DNA from: Oceanospirillum sp047518265
Lineage (GTDB): Bacteria; Pseudomonadota; Gammaproteobacteria; Pseudomonadales; Halomonadaceae
NCBI GenBank assembly: GCA_047518265.1
Contig: JAKZRG010000057.1
Coordinates: 38,988 to 102,987, forward strand
Reading direction: 5' to 3'
Length of the DNA stretch: 64,000 nt
The notes under the pieces are model-generated. The model did no database searches. It was not told the origin of the DNA and saw nothing but the letters and a program-made list of their open reading frames with translations. This document shows positions 18,977 through 27,258 of this stretch, in pieces; the first letter of the stretch is position 1, and every line of letters begins with the position of its first letter. The translations under genes and the position numbers were made by a program.

Positions 18977-20374
18977 CTATTTATCTTCCAACAAATGGGT
19001 CAACAAAGCACGTAACTTCCCTGGTTTAACGGGCTTATTCAACACAGGCAATTCCAATTGAGTAAATAACTGTCGACACTCACTGCTTCGATCAGCCGTC
19101 AAAATAACGGCAGGGATATCTTGATTGAAAGTAGACCGTACAGCTTGAATTGCATCAGTGCCTAACAAGTCATCATGCAGATGGAAGTCAGCCAAAATAA
19201 CCTGAGGTATAAATTCTTCGTCAAGACAAAGTACCTTTGCCTCTTCTTCACTGACAGCTGTAATTACATTGCACCCCCACTGACTTAATAGGGCATCCAT
19301 ACTGATTAAAATACTGTCTTCGTTATCAATGACTAGGATATTTAAGTCTTGTAACTGATCTGAAACCGGAGTGAAATAACTCACTTTTGATTGCACTAGT
19401 ACAGGTTGAATCGCCAAAGGAACTTCGACAGAAAATACCGAGCCTTGTCCCTCAACAGAACTCAACACCACTGGATGCTCCAGTACTCTAGCGATACGTT
19501 CAACAATCGCTAGCCCCAAGCCTAAGCCTTGGCGATTTTTGCCTTTATGGCGCGCCATTTGTCGAAACTCTTTAAAAATATAATCCTGCTGATCCGACGG
19601 TATACCATCTCCTGTATCCCAAATCTGAATACTGACGGTATCCCCTTTGCGACGGCATCCCAAAAGTACCCGACCGGATTGAGTGTAACGAATAGCGTTA
19701 CTGATTAAATTGCGCACAATACGCATCAACAAACGGGAATCACTACGCACAGCAAGGGAGCTAGGAATGGTTTTTAAGAATAGACCTTTACTACTCGCGA
19801 CAGGTTGAAACTCACTCGACATAGAGTGTAATAATTGATTTAAGCGAAACTCACTAATATCTGGTTTAACCGCATTCTGATCTAGTTTAGATATATCTAG
19901 CAGGTCAGTGATCAAGTCCTCAGCATTTTCCAGCGCCAGATGAACGCGCTCAACCAAATGGCCCTCTTCATGGGCTAAATTTCTTTCTCGTAAGGCTGAC
20001 ACTAACAAACGAGCCGCATTCATCGGCTGCAATAGATCGTGGCTGGCGGCCGCAAAATACTTATCCTTATTGCGGTTAGCATCTTCTGCCGCATCTCTGG
20101 CGAGCTTTAACTCACGCTCAACCTCTTCACGCTCAATAATCTCTAAACGCAACTGCTCATTTAATGCCTCTAATTCAGAAGTACGTTCGGCAACACGCTG
20201 TTCAAGTTCTTCGTTTAAACGCTTGTAGCGATTACGCTCCTCCTCCAGCTCATCCAGCTTAACGCTGAGTTCTGGATAATAACTCTTTCTCGCCGATTGA
20301 TTACCTAAACCAATCAAGCTGGCAACAGTCTGATCTTCATCCGTGTGATCTGTATGATCAGAGGGCTTCTTCAT
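18977..20374 (-). CDS. Cytoplasmic hybrid sensor histidine kinase (ErcS-like)
   Basis: 465 residues with no membrane segment. A coiled coil at about residues 38-100 leads into a HisKA domain with phosphorylation site H112 (AAASHDLLQPMNA), a HATPase domain (NLISNAIRYT, DTGDGIP, GLGLGLAIV), and a C-terminal receiver with phosphoacceptor D396 (VILADFH). SHDLLQPMNA marks the kinase subgroup that includes Pseudomonas ErcS/ErcS' and other kinases linked to alcohol oxidation. The gene overlaps the 3' end of the Fe-alcohol dehydrogenase gene by 17 bases, the same pairing as ercA-ercS in P. aeruginosa, where the pair helps control PQQ-dependent ethanol oxidation. The link to the PQQ operon here is inferred. 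The odd N-terminus SDHTDHTDED is low complexity. Confidence 0.85.
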   Translation of the reverse strand: MKKPSDHTDHTDEDQTVASLIGLGNQSARKSYYPELSVKLDELEEERNRYKRLNEELEQRVAERTSELEALNEQLRLEIIEREEVERELKLARDAAEDANRNKDKYFAAASHDLLQPMNAARLLVSALRERNLAHEEGHLVERVHLALENAEDLITDLLDISKLDQNAVKPDISEFRLNQLLHSMSSEFQPVASSKGLFLKTIPSSLAVRSDSRLLMRIVRNLISNAIRYTQSGRVLLGCRRKGDTVSIQIWDTGDGIPSDQQDYIFKEFRQMARHKGKNRQGLGLGLAIVERIARVLEHPVVLSSVEGQGSVFSVEVPLAIQPVLVQSKVSYFTPVSDQLQDLNILVIDNEDSILISMDALLSQWGCNVITAVSEEEAKVLCLDEEFIPQVILADFHLHDDLLGTDAIQAVRSTFNQDIPAVILTADRSSECRQLFTQLELPVLNKPVKPGKLRALLTHLLEDK

Positions 20375-21521
20375 ACACTACTTCTACATCTCGTTTGCTG
20401 GAACGGCGGGGATTAGTCAAGATACAAGGATCAGAGATAGCGTGCTCCGATAACATAGGGATATCTGTCAGACTGACACCCGTTGCGGCTAATTTTTGCG
20501 TTAACCCGACCTGTCGTTTTAAATCGACCACCCGGTGAATCAAGCGTTGGCGGATCTGATTACTGTTCATACCACGGGTATCAATCCCCAGTGTTTCTGC
20601 GACCACTTTAAAGCGATCCTGTGCCTCGTTGTAGTTAAAATCAATCACATGCTCCAACAACATGGCATTACACAAACCATGTGGCAGATCCAAATAACCG
20701 CCCAAACTATGGGACATGGCATGTACTGCACCTAAAATGGCATTGGAAAAAGCCAAACCCGCTCTCATAGAACCCAGCATGATCTGTTCGCGCAGCTCAA
20801 TATCTTTTGGATTTGCCACCAAAGCAACAATATTATTATTGATCAAGCGCATACCATCCAAAGCATGCATATCAGTTAATGGCCCGGCACCTGTAGAAAC
20901 AAACGCCTCGATTGCATGTACTAAAGCGTCAATTCCGGTACAAGCGGTTAGAAAAGGGTCCATGGTACTGGTGGTTTCTGGATCTATCAGCGCCACATCC
21001 GGCACAACAGCCTTGCTGACAATGGATATCTTAACCTTATCCACCTGATCCGAAATAATGGCAAACTGAGATACATCTGCCGATGTACCGGCAGTGGTCG
21101 GAATAAAAATCAACGGAGGGATAGGCAGATCAATGGTATCGATCCCCTCATAGTCTAGAATATGCTTGCCATTGGCTGTAACAATACCAACGCCTTTAGC
21201 ACAATCCATTGGACTGCCACCGCCAACGGCGACAATAACATTACATTGATGCTCACGATAAATCTCTGCGCCTAGCATAACCTCCTGAGTACGAGGGTTA
21301 GGAGAAACCTGAGTAAAGGTAACATAATCAATCCCCTCCTCCTCCAAGCTACCGGCCACATCCGCTAACCAACCCGCAGCCTCGACACCAGGATCCGACA
21401 CTAAGAGTACTTTTTTAGCACCAAATGTTTTTGCATAGTTAGCCACGGATTTACGGGCACCTACACCAAAAATAATTTCTGGAGAGACAAATTTTCGTAA
21501 ATTAGAAATATCGTTACTCAT
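20358..21521 (-). CDS. ercA: Iron-containing alcohol dehydrogenase (ErcA-like)
   Basis: 387 residues, the usual length for the Fe-ADH (group III) family. The NAD-binding GGGSPMDCAKG is at residues 100-110. The four metal ligands can be placed as D198, H202, H267 and H281, with the typical GAVHAMSH..GGYLDLPHG spacing. It is closest in character to ErcA, which in Pseudomonas is part of the regulatory cascade of PQQ-ethanol oxidation rather than a simple catabolic enzyme. The overlapping downstream sensor kinase gene supports this reading. ATG 21521 is chosen from family alignment. A plain aldehyde/alcohol reductase role is the alternative. Confidence 0.85.
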   Translation of the reverse strand: MSNDISNLRKFVSPEIIFGVGARKSVANYAKTFGAKKVLLVSDPGVEAAGWLADVAGSLEEEGIDYVTFTQVSPNPRTQEVMLGAEIYREHQCNVIVAVGGGSPMDCAKGVGIVTANGKHILDYEGIDTIDLPIPPLIFIPTTAGTSADVSQFAIISDQVDKVKISIVSKAVVPDVALIDPETTSTMDPFLTACTGIDALVHAIEAFVSTGAGPLTDMHALDGMRLINNNIVALVANPKDIELREQIMLGSMRAGLAFSNAILGAVHAMSHSLGGYLDLPHGLCNAMLLEHVIDFNYNEAQDRFKVVAETLGIDTRGMNSNQIRQRLIHRVVDLKRQVGLTQKLAATGVSLTDIPMLSEHAISDPCILTNPRRSSKRDVEVVYEEAL

Positions 21522-21877
21522 GGTTACTACTCAGTCCAGCACTCCATTCTAAGGAGGCTTCTTTATCGTTGTTATTGTTTGGGTTCTGTCAGACCAACCC
21601 TGAGTGTACCTGAAGCTAGGTTTAGCCCCAAGGGCTTGTAACAAATAGACAACAGCTCATTTTCCATAAGAATTTAGTGAAATATACTTAGGTATAATTC
21701 GGGGATACTGACAAGTCATACTGTTTTAAACAATACCTCCTTTGTACTGCTCTTATAGCACCCTGATAATGCAAAAGTTAGATAAATATTTCCCATCTTC
21801 CCTTTAAAGCATCGTGTTTTATTATCTTAAACCCTGTGTACAATAGGGCCCTCTTTTACTAGGGGTTATCAGTCATC
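21522..21877. other. Divergent intergenic region between ercA-like and acyltransferase genes
   Basis: About 355 bases between divergent genes, so it carries both promoters. AT-rich stretches occur near 21660-21720 and 21780-21840. No gene or strong hairpin is seen. Confidence 0.4.
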
Positions 21878-22456
21878 ATGCAACGCACTATGTTTAATAC
21901 ACCCATTATTAGCCATCTACTTTACGCATTTTCATCTCTGGTATTAAAACTCACCGGTTGGCGTGCCGAAGGCGAGTTCCCAAAACATATCCCCAAAGCC
22001 ATGGTTATAGCTGCGCCACACACTACTAACTGGGACATGCCCTTTAGCCTAATGATCGCCTTCAAACTACATATCCCGGTTTACTGGATGGGAAAAAGCT
22101 CTATTTTTAACTTCCCCTTTGGCCCTATCATGCGCTGGATGGGTGGCATACCTGTTGAACGTTCTCGCTCCACCAATACGGTTGACGCTATTATCGAGAA
22201 GTTTAATCAGAATGATCGCCTACATATTATGATGGCACCAGAAGGCACCCGCTCTAAAGTAAAAGAATGGAAAAGTGGTTTTTACCATATGGCTAACGGT
22301 GCCAATGTACCTATCGTGCTGGCTTATATTGATTATGCTAATAAACGCGGCGGTATTGGCCCGGTATATCAAACATCAGGCGACTACGAAAAGGATTTGG
22401 CAGAGATAAAGGCTTTTTATCAGCCTTTTAGCGGCAAATTTAATTCAAACAATTAA
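21878..22456 (+). CDS. PlsC-type acyltransferase
   Basis: 192 residues. A member of the 1-acyl-glycerol-3-phosphate acyltransferase superfamily, which moves acyl chains onto lysophospholipid-type acceptors at the inner membrane. The catalytic HxxxxD motif is seen as APHTTNWDMP (His and Asp four apart), motif II as WMGKSSIF..FP, and motif III as PEGTRSK. A short hydrophobic N-terminal segment lies at about residues 9-22. The protein is shorter than PlsC (about 245) and belongs to a compact subgroup found in many Proteobacteria; the acceptor is unknown. An AGGGG lies about a dozen bases upstream of the ATG. Confidence 0.85.
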   Translation: MQRTMFNTPIISHLLYAFSSLVLKLTGWRAEGEFPKHIPKAMVIAAPHTTNWDMPFSLMIAFKLHIPVYWMGKSSIFNFPFGPIMRWMGGIPVERSRSTNTVDAIIEKFNQNDRLHIMMAPEGTRSKVKEWKSGFYHMANGANVPIVLAYIDYANKRGGIGPVYQTSGDYEKDLAEIKAFYQPFSGKFNSNN

Positions 22457-22477
22457 CGAAAGACCACAGGCTAAATT

Positions 22478-23107
22478 ATGTCCCTTAGTTTTCTATTGAT
22501 CTTCTCTGCGACAGTGTTTTCTATCTCAATTATCCCAGGCCCAAGTATGCTATTAGCATTAACTCACGGCATGCAATATGGCATTAAAAAAACACTGGCC
22601 TCAGCTTTAGGCAATGTCAGTGTTACGGTTATTCAAGCCGCCATATCCATAGCTGGCCTGGGGACAATTCTCGCTTCTTCTGAACTCTTTTTCCAACTCA
22701 TCAAGTGGGCAGGCGCCGCCTACTTGATCTATATGGGTGTCAGCTTACTGCTTGCAAAAAATTCCATCGTGCAGCCCGATGATATTGCTGTTGATGATAA
22801 AAATCACAATATCAGAAAACTGTTTTTACAATCCTCAGTGATTACCGCAGGTAACCCTAAAGCCATCATATTTTTTACAGCGGTATTTCCCCAGTTTATC
22901 GACCCAAATATCAGCTATATGCTGCAATCAATTACCTTGATTAGTTTATGTGCCGTGATCGCTTTTATCTGCTTTATGTTATATGCGATCATCGGACAAA
23001 AGTTAGTTAACCTCTTTGCCCAAGCTAAAATCCAACAACGTATTAATAAGCTGATAGGCGGTGGCTTTATCAGTGCAGGTATTGGACTAGCCAGTAGCAA
23101 TCGATAA
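22478..23107 (+). CDS. LysE/RhtB family exporter
   Basis: 209 residues, six hydrophobic segments. The family signature IIPGPSMLLALTHGMQYG is at residues 18-35 and GNPKAIIFFTAVFPQFI near 125. It should export an amino acid or related metabolite across the inner membrane. It follows the acyltransferase gene by 21 bases and precedes a cyclophilin gene by 22, so the three may share a transcript. It differs clearly from the LysE protein at 5969, so it is not a recent duplicate. Confidence 0.9.
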   Translation: MSLSFLLIFSATVFSISIIPGPSMLLALTHGMQYGIKKTLASALGNVSVTVIQAAISIAGLGTILASSELFFQLIKWAGAAYLIYMGVSLLLAKNSIVQPDDIAVDDKNHNIRKLFLQSSVITAGNPKAIIFFTAVFPQFIDPNISYMLQSITLISLCAVIAFICFMLYAIIGQKLVNLFAQAKIQQRINKLIGGGFISAGIGLASSNR

Positions 23108-23129
23108 CCCAAGTGTTTAAGGAAAGATT

Positions 23130-23831
23130 ATGTCTAAAGGTTTTAAATGGCTCCCTTTATTGGGCCTAGTAGCGGGTTTTAGTAGCACAGTTCTGGCTCA
23201 GGATCTTCCTCAGGGACAACCTCAATACAGACCCGTTGTTCCCGCCATAAACCAACCTGAGACATGCGTTAAGCTGGGCACTAATAAAGGGGAAATTGTT
23301 CTGGTATTGGATAGACAAGGAGCCCCTGTTTCCAGTCAAAACTTTATGAGTTACGTGGATGAAAAATATTACGACGGCACTATTTTTCACCGAGTGATTG
23401 GTAATTTTATGATTCAGGGTGGCGGTTTCGATAAAGAGTTCGCACAAAAAGAAACCAATAAACCGATTCCTAATGAATCAAACAATGGCAAAAAGAATCT
23501 TCGTGGTACGATAGCAATGGCCCGAACCTCCTCCCCACACTCGGCAACCTCTCAGTTTTTTATTAATGCCGTTGATAACCCAGGTTTAGACTACGGAGCC
23601 CGAGGCGCCAATAGTTGGGGATATGCCGTGTTCGGTAAAGTAGTGAGCGGCATGGAAACTGTCGATCAAATCAGTCAGGTTAGAACAGGGCGCATGCGCC
23701 AACACAGAGACGTACCAGCCGAACGTATTATGATCATGTCAGCCACATCCTTTACCTGTGTTAAGAAGAAAGTACCGGCACCCAATCAACAGACACCAAA
23801 CCAGCAGGTGCAACAAAAGCCCGCTCAGTAA
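23130..23831 (+). CDS. ppiA: Periplasmic cyclophilin-type peptidyl-prolyl isomerase
   Basis: 233 residues. A Sec signal peptide ends near VLAQ, then a cyclophilin domain spans about residues 47-205. Key residues are visible: FHRVIGNFMIQGG (catalytic Arg, Phe-Met-Gln) and ARTSSPHSATSQFFIN. The enzyme catalyses cis-trans isomerisation of X-Pro bonds and acts as a folding helper in the periplasm. The C-terminus is a low-complexity Pro/Gln tail (NQQTPNQQVQQKPAQ), not part of the fold. The symbol is given by class (PpiA type); orthology was not tested. A GGAAAG ribosome site precedes the ATG. Confidence 0.9.
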   Translation: MSKGFKWLPLLGLVAGFSSTVLAQDLPQGQPQYRPVVPAINQPETCVKLGTNKGEIVLVLDRQGAPVSSQNFMSYVDEKYYDGTIFHRVIGNFMIQGGGFDKEFAQKETNKPIPNESNNGKKNLRGTIAMARTSSPHSATSQFFINAVDNPGLDYGARGANSWGYAVFGKVVSGMETVDQISQVRTGRMRQHRDVPAERIMIMSATSFTCVKKKVPAPNQQTPNQQVQQKPAQ

Positions 23832-23918
23832 TCTAAAAAGCACTTAAAATAACGTGAATTTAAAGCCTCTCTACACGATTAGAGCAGGCCGATATCATAT
23901 AAAAAAGATGAGGAAACC

Positions 23919-24359
23919 ATGAACTGGAACGTATACCTATCTGGCGAGATCCACACTGATTGGCGCGAACAGATTGAACAAGGAGCAAAGGACCTAGGTC
24001 TACCGGTAACCTTTACATCAGCCGTAACCAATCACGAAGCCAGTGATGCTGCAGGTGATGTTCTAGGCGCCCAAGAAGATAATTTCTGGCGTGACCATCA
24101 ATCTGCCAAAGTGAATGCTATTCGCACAAAAACTCAGATAGAAAAGTGTGATATCGCTGTTGTACGTTTTGGTGATAAATATAAGCAGTGGAACGCAGCC
24201 TTTGATGCGGGTTATCTGGCTGCGCTAGGCAAGCCTTATATCACCCTGCACGATGACAGTATTGTTCACCCACTGAAAGAAGTGGATGCTGCTGCGATGG
24301 GTTGGGCTAAAACACCTGAGCAGGTGGTAGAAGTACTGAAATATGTGATTACGCGTTAA
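23919..24359 (+). CDS. YtoQ family protein
   Basis: 146 residues, full length for the YtoQ family. The N-terminus WNVYLSGEIHTDWR and the following TSAVTNHEASDAAGD, LGAQEDNFWRDHQSAKVNAIRT and DAGYLAALGKPYITLH blocks are family hallmarks. The fold resembles nucleoside 2-deoxyribosyltransferase-like proteins, but the biological role is not established. It has a good purine-rich ribosome site (GAGGAAACC) and is followed by a strong terminator at 24397, so it ends a transcription unit. Confidence 0.9.
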   Translation: MNWNVYLSGEIHTDWREQIEQGAKDLGLPVTFTSAVTNHEASDAAGDVLGAQEDNFWRDHQSAKVNAIRTKTQIEKCDIAVVRFGDKYKQWNAAFDAGYLAALGKPYITLHDDSIVHPLKEVDAAAMGWAKTPEQVVEVLKYVITR

Positions 24360-24396
24360 GCCATAATGACATATCAATATTGAGTTTTTCTCAACG

Positions 24397-24424
24397 AAAA
24401 AGCCGGACTAATTTCCGGCTTTTT
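24397..24424 (+). terminator. Rho-independent terminator after ytoQ
   Basis: AAAAAGCCGGA and TCCGGCTTTTT pair around a six-base loop and end in a T-run, 38 bases after the stop. The rest of the gap to 24683 holds the promoter region of the stressosome operon. Confidence 0.92.
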
Positions 24425-24583
24425 AGCCTTTAATTTAGACTCATTTGCTTCCAAGCAATCAATATTACAGCATGTGTTTTGATGGTATGACTGATTTTTT
24501 TAACCGTTGACCAAAATGTTCAATACTAAAACTCTCTGCTCCCCCCCTTAAGATAAACTTACTTTTACCCTCAAAACTCCATC

Positions 24584-24601
24584 TATACTTAATTTAGTAT
24601 A
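24584..24601. promoter_or_regulatory. 18-bp dyad upstream of the stressosome operon
   Basis: TATACT, six bases, AGTATA form a symmetric site 83 bases before the rsbR-like start. It may be a regulator site or overlap promoter elements. The assignment is from symmetry and position only. Confidence 0.3.
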
Positions 24602-24683
24602 TCTCCAATAGGTTTGAGTCTGGAATAAATATTCGACTGAGAAACCTTGTTTAGAGCTATGAGAAATGATCTGAGGGTCCACA

Positions 24684-25475
24684 ATGGATATCAGCCTAAA
24701 AAGTCAGTTTAATCAGGAGTTTCTTTACAGCATTTTTAACTTGGCACCTGTTGGTATTATCGTAGCCAATAAAGAAGGCATCATTGAAGATATCAATAAG
24801 TACCTCTGTAACGTGACGCTATATCAACGAGATGAACTCATCGGCCAAGCAGTGGAAGTACTCGTACCTGAGAGATTACGAGTATCTCATGTGGGCATTC
24901 GCCAGGGTTTTATGGCTAACCCCAGTAATCGGATGATGGGACAGAACCGTGAGCTATTCTGCGTGACTAAATCGGGCACCGAAGTCCCCATCGAAGTAGG
25001 CTTGGCCCCTGTACACATTAAAGATGAACTAAAGGTGGTGGTCACTCTAGTCGATGTTTCGGTTAAACAAGAAGCAGATAGAAAGCTACGGGCTATGTCT
25101 CGTGAGCTGGAAGAAGTCTCCACTCCAATATTGGAAATTTGGGACAGAATTGCTGTAGTGCCCATTATCGGTACTCTCGATTCTGACCGGTCGATGAAGC
25201 TAATGGAATCGACCTTGACTAAAATGAAGGAGGGCCGTTACCGGGTCACGATATTGGACATTACCGGCCTGACCGCTATTGATACCAATATCGCCAATCA
25301 TTTACTCAGGCTAGCAGCTGCCATCAAACTGATGGGGGGCCAGGCAGTCATCACGGGGATTAGCCCAGAGATTGCCAAGACCATTGTTCGCCTGGGCGTT
25401 AACTTAGGCGACCTGCGCACCAGTTCTTCTCTATCCAGCGGGCTACAGTTTGCCATGACCTTGCTTGAAAACTGA
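24684..25475 (+). CDS. rsbR: Stressosome sensor/scaffold RsbR-like (PAS-STAS)
   Basis: 263 residues. A PAS domain (about residues 12-128, APVGIIVANKEGIIEDIN) precedes a STAS domain (about 150-260). RsbR proteins build the cytoplasmic stressosome shell with RsbS and hold the kinase RsbT until stress. Both known regulatory threonines of Bacillus RsbRA can be matched: T201 (AIDTNIANHL) and T233 (EIAKTIVRLG). The sensory half is a PAS domain rather than the globin-like fold of RsbRA; Vibrio RsbR is globin-type, so the input signal here should differ. It is first in an operon with rsbS, rsbT and an rsbX-like gene. A GAGGGT ribosome site precedes the ATG. Confidence 0.9.
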   Translation: MDISLKSQFNQEFLYSIFNLAPVGIIVANKEGIIEDINKYLCNVTLYQRDELIGQAVEVLVPERLRVSHVGIRQGFMANPSNRMMGQNRELFCVTKSGTEVPIEVGLAPVHIKDELKVVVTLVDVSVKQEADRKLRAMSRELEEVSTPILEIWDRIAVVPIIGTLDSDRSMKLMESTLTKMKEGRYRVTILDITGLTAIDTNIANHLLRLAAAIKLMGGQAVITGISPEIAKTIVRLGVNLGDLRTSSSLSSGLQFAMTLLEN

Positions 25476-25484
25476 GGGAATACC

Positions 25485-25892
25485 ATGAGAAACATTCCTG
25501 TACTCAGGCTTGGCCCTGTATTGTTTTTAACTGTACCCGAGAATATGAATGATGCTCTGGCTAAATCATTGGAAGAGGACGTACTGCACCAACTGACACA
25601 AACCCATGCCGAAGCCGTAGTGATTGATATTACTGCACTCGAAATCATTGACTCCTTTATGGGACGCGTGATTGCTGAGACGGCTCAGGCGGCGTCAATT
25701 ATGGATGCCAAAGTCGTGGTAGTGGGCATGAGCCCTGTAGCAACCATTACCTTGCTAGAGCTGGGGCTTAGTCTAAGTGATATTGATACCGCCATGGATC
25801 TGGAGGCCGGCCTGGAGTCGCTGGGCTATCGACTGGAAAAAATCAATGATACTGATGCGGAAATGGAAGGCCCTGATCGGAGTAAGCCATGA
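25485..25892 (+). CDS. rsbS: Stressosome STAS protein RsbS
   Basis: 135 residues, a single STAS domain. RsbS is the core stressosome subunit and a phosphorylation target of RsbT. The target serine is S57 in EIIDSFMGR, matching the IDSF motif of Bacillus RsbS S59. The C-terminal 15 residues are an acidic extension beyond the usual family end. It starts nine bases after the rsbR stop and overlaps rsbT by four bases (ATGA), so translation is coupled. Confidence 0.92.
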   Translation: MRNIPVLRLGPVLFLTVPENMNDALAKSLEEDVLHQLTQTHAEAVVIDITALEIIDSFMGRVIAETAQAASIMDAKVVVVGMSPVATITLLELGLSLSDIDTAMDLEAGLESLGYRLEKINDTDAEMEGPDRSKP

Positions 25893-26275
25893 TTACTGTC
25901 GATATCAAAGATGAAGACGATATCATAGTTGCACGCTCTGAAGCCCGGCGAATAGCGGAAGAACTTGGTCTGTCCTTAATGGATAAAACCCGTTTGGCAA
26001 CGGCAGTCAGTGAGTTAGCGCGCAATATTTTTGTTTATGCCCAGACGGGTACTGTCACCATTGAAGCTCTATCTTCCCCCCGAGAAGGAATACGCTGCAA
26101 CTTTATTGATCAGGGGCCAGGGATGGACGACATCAACACCTACATGCAGGATGGCTTTACCACAGGAAAAAGCTTGGGTTACGGCTTACCTGGAGCCAAA
26201 CGTCTGGCTGATGAATTCAGTATTGAGAGTGAAATAGGCAAGGGGACTCATATTGAGGTGATCAAGTGGAAATAG
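25889..26275 (+). CDS. rsbT: Stressosome switch kinase RsbT
   Basis: 128 residues, a GHKL/HATPase_c serine-threonine kinase. The N-box ELARNIFVYA, the G1 box DQGPGM and the G2 box GYGLPGAKRL are intact. RsbT phosphorylates RsbR and RsbS, leaves the stressosome, and activates a downstream partner (RsbU in Bacillus). No rsbU gene is next to it, so the released kinase must act on another partner, probably through the hybrid kinase and response regulator encoded downstream. It overlaps rsbS by four bases and the phosphatase gene by ten. Confidence 0.92.
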   Translation: MITVDIKDEDDIIVARSEARRIAEELGLSLMDKTRLATAVSELARNIFVYAQTGTVTIEALSSPREGIRCNFIDQGPGMDDINTYMQDGFTTGKSLGYGLPGAKRLADEFSIESEIGKGTHIEVIKWK

Positions 26276-27255
26276 ATAGCATCCAACAGCAACATACCGC
26301 CTACCCGACGATTAACCTAAATGCGATTAATCATCAATTGGAGAGTGTTGTTAATTACCAGAAGCCGCAACTAAATTTATCGGTGCTATTAGCCGAATTC
26401 TTTGAGCTGACCCAGGACTTTCTGGATATTTTTCCTGATGCCAAACTGGATATGATTCGAAGCACCGATAGCACTTGCTTTATTTTCTACCAGTTTCACC
26501 AGCAGAGTCACCACCAGCACTGCCCACTGGAAGAACTTAAACAGCGGGTTGTCGCTATGGCATCTCATTGGCAAATACTGGAAATTATTAGCCTGCCCCT
26601 AAATCAGATTAACAATGCCATCTGCAATCAACATATCACAACTATGGTTGCCGAAATATCCACCCAAGCAATGCTCCCATCTCCATCATTAGTTACCGCG
26701 TTTACCCGCCCTTACCCAGGATTAAGCGCTAATGGTGACGGCTTCTACTATTATCATACCAATAATGAGATTCTGGCTTGTGTTATCGACGGTTTAGGTC
26801 ATGGAGAACCTGCCGAGGAAGCACAAAGGATCGCTTTAGCTACGGTCAAGCAGCATCGCCAAGAGGCCCTAAATGTGATTTTGGCTCACTCCCATACGGC
26901 GTTAAGAAAGACCCGGGGGGTTGCTATGACTCTGGCCAGAATCAGTTTTGACGATAACCGAATTACCCACGCAGGGATTGGCAATGTTGAGCTGAGACTA
27001 CAGCCTCGACAGAATCATTTTATCCCCAAGGCTGGTGTTTTAGGCATGGGGCAACAACCGAATATTCAAGTCACTCATTCTCCGTGGAATTCGGATAGCC
27101 TGATGGTGATCTACAGCGATGGGGTATCGGGAAAATATTCGCTATTGCCTCTGCAACAACACTCTTTGAGTTCCCGGTTTTTGAGTCACTTCTTAGTCAG
27201 AGGATTCGAAAGAGATAACGATGATGCCACAGTACTTATTGTACGAGGTAGTTAA
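26266..27255 (+). CDS. PP2C-type phosphatase, RsbX-like
   Basis: 329 residues, GTG start overlapping the rsbT stop by ten bases. The C-terminal half (about residues 140-329) is a SpoIIE/PP2C phosphatase: metal-binding Asp in SANGDGFYYY, CVIDGLGHG, VIYSDGV and NDDATVLIV are all visible. In stressosome operons RsbX removes phosphate from RsbR/RsbS and resets the system. The first 130 residues are not explained by RsbX, which is about 200 residues in Bacillus; this extra segment (containing LLAEFFELTQDFLDIFPDAK) could be a sensory or docking domain. RsbX role from position; phosphatase fold from motifs. Confidence 0.85.
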   Translation: MEIDSIQQQHTAYPTINLNAINHQLESVVNYQKPQLNLSVLLAEFFELTQDFLDIFPDAKLDMIRSTDSTCFIFYQFHQQSHHQHCPLEELKQRVVAMASHWQILEIISLPLNQINNAICNQHITTMVAEISTQAMLPSPSLVTAFTRPYPGLSANGDGFYYYHTNNEILACVIDGLGHGEPAEEAQRIALATVKQHRQEALNVILAHSHTALRKTRGVAMTLARISFDDNRITHAGIGNVELRLQPRQNHFIPKAGVLGMGQQPNIQVTHSPWNSDSLMVIYSDGVSGKYSLLPLQQHSLSSRFLSHFLVRGFERDNDDATVLIVRGS

Positions 27256-27258
27256 GCC

